Shown here: positions 40,079-47,954 of the stretch, piece after piece
How the letters are laid out: every line of letters starts with the position of its first letter
How positions within the stretch are numbered: the stretch's first letter is position 1
Notes under the pieces: generated by a model
The model's input: the letters and a program-made list of their open reading frames with translations, nothing else
Told to the model about the DNA's origin: nothing
The model's database searches: none
Position numbers and translations under genes: made by a program
Source of the DNA: Polynucleobacter sp. JS-JIR-II-50
Lineage (GTDB): Bacteria > Pseudomonadota > Gammaproteobacteria > Burkholderiales > Burkholderiaceae
Assembly: GCF_018687895.1 (NCBI RefSeq)
Contig: NZ_CP061307.1
Span: 1,323,948 to 1,387,947, forward strand
Length of the DNA: 64,000 bases
Direction of reading: 5' to 3'

Positions 40079-40963
40079 ATGGAACTTATGCGAATCGAAC
40101 CTCAAACTATCACCCACCTGCAAGAATGGCTTGGTAAAACCGAGTCTCTGCAAGACACTGTCACAGTAGCCCCCGTGCGCGCACTATCCGCAACCTTGGA
40201 TCGCGATGATGCCGCCCCAAGTAAGGGTACTTTCTTGCCTGAGCTGTGGCACTGGTTGTATTTTCTACCTCACGCTCGTGAATCCGAAATCGGACCTGAT
40301 GGTCATCCAAAACGTGGCGGCTTTCTTCCGCCAGTTCCACTGCCGCGTCGTATGTGGGCAGGTAGCCGCATTGAATGGTTAAAACCACTTAGTGTTGGCG
40401 ATGAAATTGAACGCGTTTCCACGATTGAATCCGTCACGCATAAAGCAGGTCGCACTGGCGATTTAATTTTCGTGTTGGTCAATCACAAAATCTCCAATCA
40501 GAACGGTCTAGCAATTATTGAAGAGCATGACATTGTGTATCGCGATGCACCAGGGCCAGACGATAAGCCTGTTGCCCCCACCCCCGCACCTACGGATGCT
40601 CAGTGGAGCAAAACGATTACGCCAGATGATGTACTTCTGTTTCGTTATTCAGCGCTGACTTTTAATGGTCACCGCATTCACTACGATCGTAAATATGTCA
40701 CTGAGGTTGAAGGCTACCCCGGTTTAATAGTGCACGGCCCTTTGATTGCGACTCTATTAGTTGATCTAGTGCGCCAGAGCATTCCAGGATGCAAACTTAA
40801 GAGTTTTGAGTTCCGCGCGATTCGCCCTACGTTTGATATCAATATCTTTAAAGTCAATGCTAAGCCTGAGCTAGAAAAAGATCCGAGTGGAAAAACCATT
40901 TCCATTTGGGCTGAGGATCATGAAGGCTGGCTCACTATGCAAGCAACCGCTGTTCTAGCCTAA
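40079..40963 (+). CDS. MaoC/HTD2-type hotdog hydratase (mesaconyl-C4-CoA/itaconyl-CoA hydratase-like)
   Basis: Double-hotdog acyl-CoA hydratase of about 294 residues. The N-terminal half is a FAS1-like dehydratase domain with FLPPVPLPRRMWAGSRIEW; the C-terminal half carries the catalytic region FRYSALTFNGHRIHYD and YPGLIVHGPLIATLL. This arrangement is seen in mesaconyl-C4-CoA hydratase and in itaconyl-CoA hydratases, which feed citramalyl-CoA to a CitE-like lyase. Such a lyase is two genes downstream. The exact substrate is inferred. A second in-frame ATG lies at 40088. Confidence 0.87.
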   Translation: MELMRIEPQTITHLQEWLGKTESLQDTVTVAPVRALSATLDRDDAAPSKGTFLPELWHWLYFLPHARESEIGPDGHPKRGGFLPPVPLPRRMWAGSRIEWLKPLSVGDEIERVSTIESVTHKAGRTGDLIFVLVNHKISNQNGLAIIEEHDIVYRDAPGPDDKPVAPTPAPTDAQWSKTITPDDVLLFRYSALTFNGHRIHYDRKYVTEVEGYPGLIVHGPLIATLLVDLVRQSIPGCKLKSFEFRAIRPTFDINIFKVNAKPELEKDPSGKTISIWAEDHEGWLTMQATAVLA

Positions 40964-40981
40964 ACACAAGAAGGTTTACTG

Positions 40982-42358
40982 ATGACCACTCAACACCTTT
41001 CTCGCGAGCTAGCAAGCTTTGCTGCCAATTTACAAGTTGCAGATATTCCAAGTGATGTCATGAACCGAGCCGAGGACCTACTAGTCGATTGGTTTGGTTC
41101 TACTATTGCCGGTAAGGGTTCACGCCCAGTCGAACTCATTACTCAGTTTGCGCAAAATATGAGTGGGTTTGATGCAACACACGCTGGCCCCTCTGAAGTT
41201 TTAGTTTCTCGAAAAACCTCTAGCCCATTTTTAGCGGCAATGGCCAATGCCGCAGCATCACATGTTGCAGAACAAGACGATGTCCACAATGGTTCAGTTT
41301 TTCATCCGGCCACGGTAGTATTTCCATCTGCGCTTGCATGCGCTCAAGCTATTGGCGCATCTGGTGAAGATTTATTGGTTGCCGCAGTAGCAGGCTACGA
41401 GGTAGGTATTCGAGTCGGTGAATTTTTAGGGCGTTCTCATTACAAAGTGTTTCATACCACCGGAACGGCTGGCACATTAGCTGCAGCTGCGGCAGTTGGT
41501 CACCTTCTCAAACTAAACCCAGATCAGATGCTTCATGCCTTCGGTTCTGCGGGCACGCAGTCAGCGGGCCTCTGGGAGTTTCTGCACGATGCTGCAGATT
41601 CCAAGCAATTGCATACGGCACACGCAGCTTCTACTGGCTTAATGTCTGCCTATATTTCGCAAGCCGGCTTTACAGGCGCTGAACATATCCTGGAAGGCAA
41701 GCAGGGATTAGCGGCAGGTATGTCAAGCGATAGTGACCCCAGTAAATTGGTTGATCGTTTAGGTACTCGCTGGGCTTTAGCGGAAACAAGCTTTAAGTAT
41801 TACGCCTCCTGTCGTCATACTCACCCCGCCGCGGATGCCCTACTTCAAGTCATATTGGCAAACAAACTATCGCCAAGCGATATTGCTAAAGTGGAAACCT
41901 TGGTTCACCAAGGAGCTATTGATGTATTGGGCCCGGTAACTGACCCTACTACCGTTCATCAGTCTAAGTTCTCTATGGGAACGGTACTCGCTTTGGTTGC
42001 ACATTACCAATTTGCTGGCTTACAAGAATTTGATCAGCACTTTCATGATGATGCAATCTGTGCCTTCCGTGAGCGCGTCTCTATGACGCTAGATCCAGAG
42101 GTGGATGGCGCTTATCCGCAACGTTGGATTGGCAAAGTCAAAGTTCACTTGAACAATGGGCAAATTCTGGATGGTCGGGTAGATGAACCTAAAGGCGACC
42201 CTGGCAATACCCTATCTCGCGCAGAGATTACTGATAAAGCAATGCGCTTAGCCGCTTTTAGCGGGGGTGCTAGCCCAACAGAGATGAGCAACGCAATTGA
42301 TCTCTTGTGGAATATCCGCAAACAAGCCAAGATAGGCTTTCTACTGCCGTCTGCATAA
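40982..42358 (+). CDS. MmgE/PrpD family protein
   Basis: Family with 2-methylcitrate dehydratase, cis-aconitate decarboxylase and iminodisuccinate epimerase. Seen: LVDWFGSTIAGKGSRPVE near residue 30, HVAEQDDVHNGSVFHPATVVFPSALA with the conserved histidine and aspartate, the FKYYASCRHTHPAADAL active-site block and a C-terminal NNGQILDGRVDEPKGDPGNTLS. 458 residues, the family's normal length. It follows the hydratase by 18 bases, so is probably co-transcribed. Which reaction it performs cannot be read from sequence. Confidence 0.9.
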   Translation: MTTQHLSRELASFAANLQVADIPSDVMNRAEDLLVDWFGSTIAGKGSRPVELITQFAQNMSGFDATHAGPSEVLVSRKTSSPFLAAMANAAASHVAEQDDVHNGSVFHPATVVFPSALACAQAIGASGEDLLVAAVAGYEVGIRVGEFLGRSHYKVFHTTGTAGTLAAAAAVGHLLKLNPDQMLHAFGSAGTQSAGLWEFLHDAADSKQLHTAHAASTGLMSAYISQAGFTGAEHILEGKQGLAAGMSSDSDPSKLVDRLGTRWALAETSFKYYASCRHTHPAADALLQVILANKLSPSDIAKVETLVHQGAIDVLGPVTDPTTVHQSKFSMGTVLALVAHYQFAGLQEFDQHFHDDAICAFRERVSMTLDPEVDGAYPQRWIGKVKVHLNNGQILDGRVDEPKGDPGNTLSRAEITDKAMRLAAFSGGASPTEMSNAIDLLWNIRKQAKIGFLLPSA

Positions 42359-42396
42359 GTAAACCCACTACTCGCCCTCCTATTTTCTAGATTGAT

Positions 42397-43242
42397 ATGA
42401 ACCCACTTGATACACCATTAGGCTTTAGCACTAACTTTCTATTTGTACCAGGCACTCGTCCTGAACGTTTTATGAAAGCCCTCGATAGTGGTGCCAGCGC
42501 CGTTGTCTTGGATCTAGAGGATGCCGTTGCAGAGGAGGATAAAGAAAATGCGCGTGATGCCATTCGTACAGCATGGCCTAGCTTTAGCCCTGAGCAAAAG
42601 AAGCGTCTAGTCATTCGTACAAACTCGCCTGGAAGTAAATTTTATTCGGCCGATCTAATCCTTGCTCAACAACTTGAAGTTGCCTGCCTATTAATTCCCA
42701 AGAGTGAATCGCTCGACCAAATTAATGGCGCCGCCCTCATACTTCCCAATACCGCAATTATTCCCATGATTGAAACGGCAATTGGGCTGGATAAACTAAA
42801 AGAAATTGCAAACTCCAATCAAGTGATTCGTCTTGCTTTGGGTAATTTAGATTTACAAGCGGATCTGGGCATGGTTTGCGATCGCCAAGAGACTGAATTG
42901 CAAACAGCTCGGTTTCAGATCGTTTTAGCATCACGACTTGCACAGATTGCCCCTCCTATTGATGGGGTTACACCCTCCACTGACGACATTGAGCGCATTA
43001 CCGACGACGCAGAACGCGCAAAGCGTATGGGTTTTGGCGGAAAACTCTGTATTCACCCAAAACAAGTGGCTATCGTCATCAAGGCATTTACGCCAACTGA
43101 AGAAGAACTAGCCTGGGCCCAACGGGTGGTTGAGGCGGATATAGCCTCCAAGGGCGGCGCTGTAAAACTGGATGGTCGCATGATTGATCGCCCGGTGGTA
43201 TTACTGGCCAAAAGAACCCTGGCAATTGCTGGTAAACACTAA
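42397..43242 (+). CDS. CitE-like CoA-ester lyase (HpcH/HpaI aldolase family)
   Basis: TIM-barrel, metal-dependent lyase of the citrate lyase beta, malyl-CoA and citramalyl-CoA lyase group. Typical blocks are FLFVPGTRPERFMKALDSGASAVVLDLEDAV at the N-terminus, the arginine in VIRTNSPGS, the metal-binding glutamate in IPMIETAIG and aspartate in LGNLDLQADLG, and a GGKLCIHPKQVAIV block near the end. With the upstream hydratase a citramalyl-CoA lyase role is plausible. 38 bases separate it from MmgE/PrpD. Confidence 0.88.
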   Translation: MNPLDTPLGFSTNFLFVPGTRPERFMKALDSGASAVVLDLEDAVAEEDKENARDAIRTAWPSFSPEQKKRLVIRTNSPGSKFYSADLILAQQLEVACLLIPKSESLDQINGAALILPNTAIIPMIETAIGLDKLKEIANSNQVIRLALGNLDLQADLGMVCDRQETELQTARFQIVLASRLAQIAPPIDGVTPSTDDIERITDDAERAKRMGFGGKLCIHPKQVAIVIKAFTPTEEELAWAQRVVEADIASKGGAVKLDGRMIDRPVVLLAKRTLAIAGKH

Positions 43243-43260
43243 GAGTTTCCTCTGTCTAAA

Positions 43261-43310
43261 GAGTTGCAAAACTGGCAAAATAACTCTGAGTTGTTTTGCA
43301 CTCATATAAT
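43261..43310 (+). promoter_or_regulatory. Putative promoter and operator of the second Bug gene
   Basis: An imperfect inverted repeat GAGTTGCAAAAC (43261-43272) / GTTTTGCACTC (43293-43303), one base longer in the left arm, directly precedes a -10 TATAAT (43305-43310), 26 bases before the Bug start codon. The position suits a repressor or activator site. No -35 is clear. Confidence 0.45.
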
Positions 43311-43336
43311 TTTTATAACTACTACTCGAGACTAAA

Positions 43337-44326
43337 ATGAAATTACGTAAATCGCTATTTGCCGGTTTCTATGCAATCGCCACCCTAGGATTTATTGCAG
43401 GTAATGCGTTAGCTGCAGATCCTTATCCAAATAAGCCCGTCACCTTGGTTGTGCCATTTGCTGCTGGCGGACCTACAGACGCTGTTGCTCGTCTGATTGC
43501 CGTGCCTATGGGTAAAGAATTGGGCCAAACCGTTATTGTTGAAAATACTGTTGGTGCTGGTGGCACCATTGCGGCTACCCGTGTTGCGCGCTCCGCTCCA
43601 GATGGTTACATGATTTTTATTCATCACATGGGTATGGCTACTGCACCGGCTTTGTATAAAAAATTGAACTTTGATCCGATGAAGGACTTTGAATACATCG
43701 GCCAAGTCGTGGATGTGCCAATGGTACTTTTGGGTCGCAAGAACTTCCCACCAAACAACTTTAAAGAATTAGAGACTTACATCAAGGCCAATAAAGATAA
43801 AGTGACGCTGGCAAACGCTGGTCCTGGTGCGGTGTCTCAGTTATGCGGCCTTTTATTTATGTCTCGCGAAGGGGTGGAATTAACAACCGTTCCTTACAAA
43901 GGAACTGGTCCCGCATTAACCGATTTGCTTGGCGGCCAGGTTGACCTACTCTGCGATCAAACTACACAGACCGTTCCTTATATTAAGGATGGTTTAGTAA
44001 AAGCCTATGGTGTTACCACTCCAAAACGCCTGCCAGCCTTACCGAACATACCCACCTTGGATGAGCAGGGCTTGAAAGGTTTTGAAGTAAAAGTTTGGCA
44101 CGGCATGTATGTCTCTAAAGGCACACCTCCAGCAGTTGTCAATAAAATCAATAAGGCGCTTAATGTTGCTTTAAATGATCCTGAAGTCAAGACTCGTTTA
44201 GCAGAGTCCAATATTGAAATTGCTTCACCAGCTAAGAGAACACCAAAAGGCTTACAAGAACATCTTGAAGCTGAGATTAACAAATGGGGCCCTGTAATTC
44301 GTAAGGCTGGGGCCTATGCTGATTAA
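43337..44326 (+). CDS. Bug/TctC-family periplasmic substrate-binding protein
   Basis: Periplasmic receptor for a carboxylate. A signal peptide (about residues 1-26, ending NALA) is followed by YPNKPVTLVVPFAAGGPTDAVAR and ENTVGAGGTIAATR. It has two Cys in the mature part (QLCGLLF, LLCDQTT), also present in its paralogue at 16228. Located directly after the hydratase-MmgE/PrpD-lyase genes, so it may bind the substrate of that pathway, though it has its own promoter-like region. No permease genes adjacent. A strong terminator follows. Confidence 0.92.
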   Translation: MKLRKSLFAGFYAIATLGFIAGNALAADPYPNKPVTLVVPFAAGGPTDAVARLIAVPMGKELGQTVIVENTVGAGGTIAATRVARSAPDGYMIFIHHMGMATAPALYKKLNFDPMKDFEYIGQVVDVPMVLLGRKNFPPNNFKELETYIKANKDKVTLANAGPGAVSQLCGLLFMSREGVELTTVPYKGTGPALTDLLGGQVDLLCDQTTQTVPYIKDGLVKAYGVTTPKRLPALPNIPTLDEQGLKGFEVKVWHGMYVSKGTPPAVVNKINKALNVALNDPEVKTRLAESNIEIASPAKRTPKGLQEHLEAEINKWGPVIRKAGAYAD

Positions 44327-44343
44327 GGAGTTACCTTAGAAAT

Positions 44344-44372
44344 AAAAAAGCCAGCATCTCGCTGGCTTTTTT
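44344..44372. terminator. Bidirectional terminator
   Basis: AAAAAAGCCAGC-ATCTC-GCTGGCTTTTTT: perfect 12-base arms including the A and T tracts. It serves the Bug gene (plus) and the DUF3300-Rap1a pair (minus). Confidence 0.92.
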
Positions 44373-44386
44373 ATTATGCTGAGTTC

Positions 44387-44755
44387 TTATTTGCAGGGGT
44401 AATTGTCTGTAAAGAAACGCATTAAAGTTTTGGCTGCTTTCTCTTTATTAAACTGAGGGTTTGTCTTGGTCCATGCTAGGAACTTTTGCAAGACCTCATT
44501 GCGGGTCTCACTCTTATTTACAAAGCATATCGCTGGCTTAGCATCTGGACGACGATTCGCCAAGTATCCCTGATATACGCCCTCGCCAAAGCCAAAACAA
44601 AAACTGCGGCCTTGCTCATCATCGGGATTTTTGCAGAGCTCAACAAAGGCAGCGGTACTAGCATCATCCACTGGGAGATCCTTCTGCGCAAATGCACTTG
44701 GAGCGAAGGAAAAAATGGATGCAATGAGTATGAATGTTGTTGTGAATATTTTCAT
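44387..44755 (-). CDS. Rap1a/Tai-family immunity-like exported protein
   Basis: Small exported protein of about 122 residues with a signal peptide ending at AFA. The cysteine pattern (VELC...SFCFGFGEGVYQGYL...AICF...NYPCK) and the ending ALKTLMRFFTDNYPC-like segment match the Rap1a/Tai domain, known from periplasmic immunity proteins against type VI amidase effectors. There is no effector gene nearby, so an immunity role is doubtful; many such domains stand alone. I use the ATG at 44755, preceded by GAGAAGAGA. It follows the DUF3300 gene by 22 bases. Confidence 0.78.
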   Translation of the reverse strand: MKIFTTTFILIASIFSFAPSAFAQKDLPVDDASTAAFVELCKNPDDEQGRSFCFGFGEGVYQGYLANRRPDAKPAICFVNKSETRNEVLQKFLAWTKTNPQFNKEKAAKTLMRFFTDNYPCK

Positions 44756-44777
44756 GATTCTCTTCTCTAAATAAAAG

Positions 44778-46055
44778 TTAACGCCTAAAACCACTCATGT
44801 GGCCACCACCAAAACCGCCCATATGGCCGCCGCCACCACTAAATCCGCCCATATGTCCGCCACCACCGCCGGCAAATCCACCCATATGACCACCGCCAAA
44901 TCCACCATCTCGCCCACCCTCATCAAAGTTACGTGAGCGATCTTGGTTGCCATCAAAGCGGGCTTGATCTCGTAAAGTGTTTTCTTGGGCGGCCTCGCGA
45001 TATACATTGGGATTGGCCCTATCCATCTGCGCATCATTACGCGCCTCTTGATTTAGACGCGCCGCCTGATTTCTTTCTTCAGGAGTTGCGTCCTTCTGAA
45101 AAGCGTTATTGGCGCGTTGGCCATCCATCCTGGCCGCCTGCCTCTCCTCTGGGGTGGCTTTATTTTTCCAGTCGTTCAGCAGGCGCTGCTGGTTGACAAC
45201 GTTTGCTGGCCCGATAATCGCTCGAGAGGGTATGCGCCCAGATGCATTGATATTCGTAGAATTAATCGTGCCATCATTCCAATTGGGTTGCGCCCAAAAA
45301 TCATCGCCGATCATAAAGCCCACACCAAAAGTCATCAGACCCCAAGCAGGGTCATAGATAGGGTATGGTGGGTACTCTGGATAAGGCCATGGCCCATAAA
45401 CAAGTGTGGGGTTATAGATTGGGACATAAACTACTTTTGTATTAGCTGGGCCAATTAAGATATTTCCGTTTACATCAGTGGTTACATTAATTTGCTTATT
45501 AGACTTCAGGGTACCAGCTTGAACAGCCATTTTTCTGAGAGCTTGAACTGCTTTCATGGTGTCTGCTGCCTGGAGCTTATATGCATTACCTAGATTCTGG
45601 GTCCACTCTAATTTTCTACCCATCATATTGAATGCTTTTGGAAATGACATTAAAGATTTCACGCTGTCATTCCAAGATTGCGCCTTGAGCGCATTTTGCA
45701 GATCGTCGCCGTTTAATGAAGCATGGCTAGTTCGCCAGTTATAGGCTTCCGCAACCTCTAACGGATACGTTGAGGCCAGCAGCATCAATGAAAGCAAAGA
45801 ATCGGGATACAGCGCTATTGGCGAGACTAGTGACTGCAATTGCTCTGATGAAATAGTTTGTGGGCCCGCACTGTAGCCCTCACCACCATATCCCCCGCCT
45901 TGAGCATAACCCTGAGGGTAATACCCACTTTCTTGATAAGGTCCGGGATTCATAACGCATCCATCGAGAAGAGATCCGAAAGTGATTATTGCCAGCGTTA
46001 ACAACCCCATCTTCTTGCTCAGCGCAGGAATACTTTGTTGACTTTTCTGCTTCAT
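44778..46055 (-). CDS. DUF3300 lipoprotein with Gly/His/Met-rich tail
   Basis: Predicted lipoprotein: a hydrophobic signal ends in SLLDGC near residue 33. After a Gly/Tyr-rich linker the DUF3300 region (about 75-260) contains LVSPIALYPDSLLSLMLLASTYPLEVAEAYNW and KVVYVPIYNPTLVYGPW. A charged region rich in ARxxxQ/N repeats follows (290-370), then the repeats GGHMGGF, five or so copies, to the end. Function unknown; the His/Met-rich end could bind metal, which is an inference. A GGGGCAG ribosome-binding site precedes the start. Confidence 0.87.
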   Translation of the reverse strand: MKQKSQQSIPALSKKMGLLTLAIITFGSLLDGCVMNPGPYQESGYYPQGYAQGGGYGGEGYSAGPQTISSEQLQSLVSPIALYPDSLLSLMLLASTYPLEVAEAYNWRTSHASLNGDDLQNALKAQSWNDSVKSLMSFPKAFNMMGRKLEWTQNLGNAYKLQAADTMKAVQALRKMAVQAGTLKSNKQINVTTDVNGNILIGPANTKVVYVPIYNPTLVYGPWPYPEYPPYPIYDPAWGLMTFGVGFMIGDDFWAQPNWNDGTINSTNINASGRIPSRAIIGPANVVNQQRLLNDWKNKATPEERQAARMDGQRANNAFQKDATPEERNQAARLNQEARNDAQMDRANPNVYREAAQENTLRDQARFDGNQDRSRNFDEGGRDGGFGGGHMGGFAGGGGGHMGGFSGGGGHMGGFGGGHMSGFRR

Positions 46056-46104
46056 ATCTGCCCCAGTATTAATCTCTCTCTACTACTTTACATTTAAATC
46101 GGCA

Positions 46105-46719
46105 TCAACCTGGTCTAAACAAATATCCAGAGCGAGCTTTGTCCTTTTTTCTTCTATAGATCATTCCAATACAGTCATATATTGCCCAAATAGCCAAGAA
46201 TGGATCTAGTAAGTAATCCCAAAGATTAGCCGATTCATGCCAATGGACTGACCAGGCCAGAATGCCGACAGCAATAATCCAGACGCCCTTCGTCCAATTT
46301 ACCAAGCCGCACACTAAGGCAAATAATAGGACTGCAACTAAGAATGCAGTGGATCCATAACCCCATGTATAAGGGTCGACCATGCCCAAGCCCAAAGCAA
46401 ATGGATAAAAACATACGGAAATGATTGCCATGGCAGATTTGAAAACAATGGGCACAGTCTTGCTAGCTGGCAACAATGAGCTCCATAGCAATAAAGTCGC
46501 GACGACACTCAGATCACCCGTAAAGCCACGCACATAGGCAACCATCGGTAAATTCATACCCAACGGCCAAAACAGAATATTTCCAATCAGAAGGACTAAA
46601 AATACTTTTATAGCAAATGGAAAGGTATTTGGAGAAAGCCTTTGCAAGGCCCAAACACCCACTACCGCACAAGAAATAGACAATTCAATCAAAGCTATGA
46701 TTTGCATAAACTGGTTCAT
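46105..46719 (-). CDS. Multi-pass membrane protein of unknown function, 204 aa
   Basis: Not recognised. It has about six predicted membrane helices (roughly 4-24, 35-57, 62-82, 90-108, 118-142, 144-166) with a short basic C-terminus (YRRKKDKARSGY). A conserved-looking WSVHWHESANLWDYLLDP segment lies before the last helix. Its ATG shares one base with the stop of the sialidase-like gene (TAATG), so the two are coupled. The context suggests an envelope role, unproven. Confidence 0.8.
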   Translation of the reverse strand: MNQFMQIIALIELSISCAVVGVWALQRLSPNTFPFAIKVFLVLLIGNILFWPLGMNLPMVAYVRGFTGDLSVVATLLLWSSLLPASKTVPIVFKSAMAIISVCFYPFALGLGMVDPYTWGYGSTAFLVAVLLFALVCGLVNWTKGVWIIAVGILAWSVHWHESANLWDYLLDPFLAIWAIYDCIGMIYRRKKDKARSGYLFRPG

Positions 46720-47954
46720 TACTGCACCTCCTGATGAGCCGCATCTGCTTCAGCGGTGTTAACTTGCTGATATGCGCGCTTCAACCAAGCGCCAGAAAAA
46801 TAATGATGCCGAATCTTCTTGCGATCCCAGGTATAAACCAAGTGCGCATCATCACCATCAACGGTAATTAAGTAAGGGTATGAGAATTCTTTTCGTTGAG
46901 TATCTGGCAAAGCTTCATCGTCCTCCAATATCTCAATGATTTGCCACCGCCCAGATTTGGCATCACTCATTAATAAGACCAAACGATAACGCCCATTTTC
47001 AATATTGTTTAAAGCCAAAATCCGAGCGCCGCTTTTGAGGGCGAGTCCAGCAACTGCAGAATTAGGGTTGGCAATCGCCAGATCCTCTGACTGTTGCCAT
47101 GTTTGACCTGCATTTTGGGTGTGGCTAACAGGAATTTGCTTTGGCAATCCTGAGCTGCGTGTTTGCCTAAAATAAGCACTAGCATCTTGCGCGTCATTGA
47201 CAAATACGAGTGGCTGAATCGCACCGCGTCCAGAGCTCATACGACGTTTATCAATTACTTGTCCTGCATCTATTCTTAGGAACTCGCCAAAACGTCCTAT
47301 CCACTCATGATAGGCGGGTAAGCCTAGTAGACCATCAGAGAACATCACATTAGGGGATTTCACGAGGGTGCTTAAATTCAGTAACGGTGAGCTAATGAGG
47401 CGTTGTGGATTGGTCCAGGTCAAACCTTCATCATGCGAAGTTATTGCAGAAATTGAACTACCCGCCCAACCGCCAATAGAGACGGTGACGAAGAACAATT
47501 GCAGACGACCATCAGCCAATCTAGTGGGGACGGGATTGCCCAACTTAGCGATATAACGTGAAAGCCCCTTCTCCGCACTAATGCGATCCATCACAACAAT
47601 AGGCGCACTCCAGCTAGAAGACTTGGGGTCAAATACGGAGCTGTAGATCGATACATCAGCAGCTCCTTCGCGACTACCGGCAAACCAAAACGCTCTCACT
47701 GCACCATCCTTAAGGGCAATCATTGAGGCTGCATGGACTGAGGGAGCGCCAGTATCAGGAAGCCAATGAGACTGAGGCGCCGGAATACTAGTCTTGACTG
47801 AACCTTTTGCCTTCGTTACTGCAGGCTCATCAAGCACTTCGTCTGCCTGAAATGAGGGAGCGGCAAACGGCGCCCACACTGGACGACTATCAATATGCAG
47901 AAAGCCAATCACTGCAGCAAGCAACAAAAAACAAAGAGCAATGACACGACTCAT
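46719..47954 (-). CDS. Sialidase-like (BNR/Asp-box) exported protein
   Basis: An N-terminal hydrophobic helix (VIALCFLLLAAVIGFLHI) anchors or exports the protein. The rest, about 370 residues, looks like a six-bladed sialidase propeller: the Asp-box TSHDEGLTW near residue 180 and a second, SHTQNAGQTW, near 275. It also has the family features FWFAGSREGAADVSIY and PVPTRLADGRLQLFFVT. It probably acts on a glycan; true sialidase activity is not shown. Overlaps the GT39 gene by 4 bases and the membrane protein gene by 1 base. Confidence 0.82.
   Translation of the reverse strand: MSRVIALCFLLLAAVIGFLHIDSRPVWAPFAAPSFQADEVLDEPAVTKAKGSVKTSIPAPQSHWLPDTGAPSVHAASMIALKDGAVRAFWFAGSREGAADVSIYSSVFDPKSSSWSAPIVVMDRISAEKGLSRYIAKLGNPVPTRLADGRLQLFFVTVSIGGWAGSSISAITSHDEGLTWTNPQRLISSPLLNLSTLVKSPNVMFSDGLLGLPAYHEWIGRFGEFLRIDAGQVIDKRRMSSGRGAIQPLVFVNDAQDASAYFRQTRSSGLPKQIPVSHTQNAGQTWQQSEDLAIANPNSAVAGLALKSGARILALNNIENGRYRLVLLMSDAKSGRWQIIEILEDDEALPDTQRKEFSYPYLITVDGDDAHLVYTWDRKKIRHHYFSGAWLKRAYQQVNTAEADAAHQEVQ

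Noticed and set aside
44795..44910. Tandem repeats of about 21-24 bases
   Set aside because: They encode the GGHMGGF tail of the DUF3300 protein and keep its frame, so they are protein repeats.
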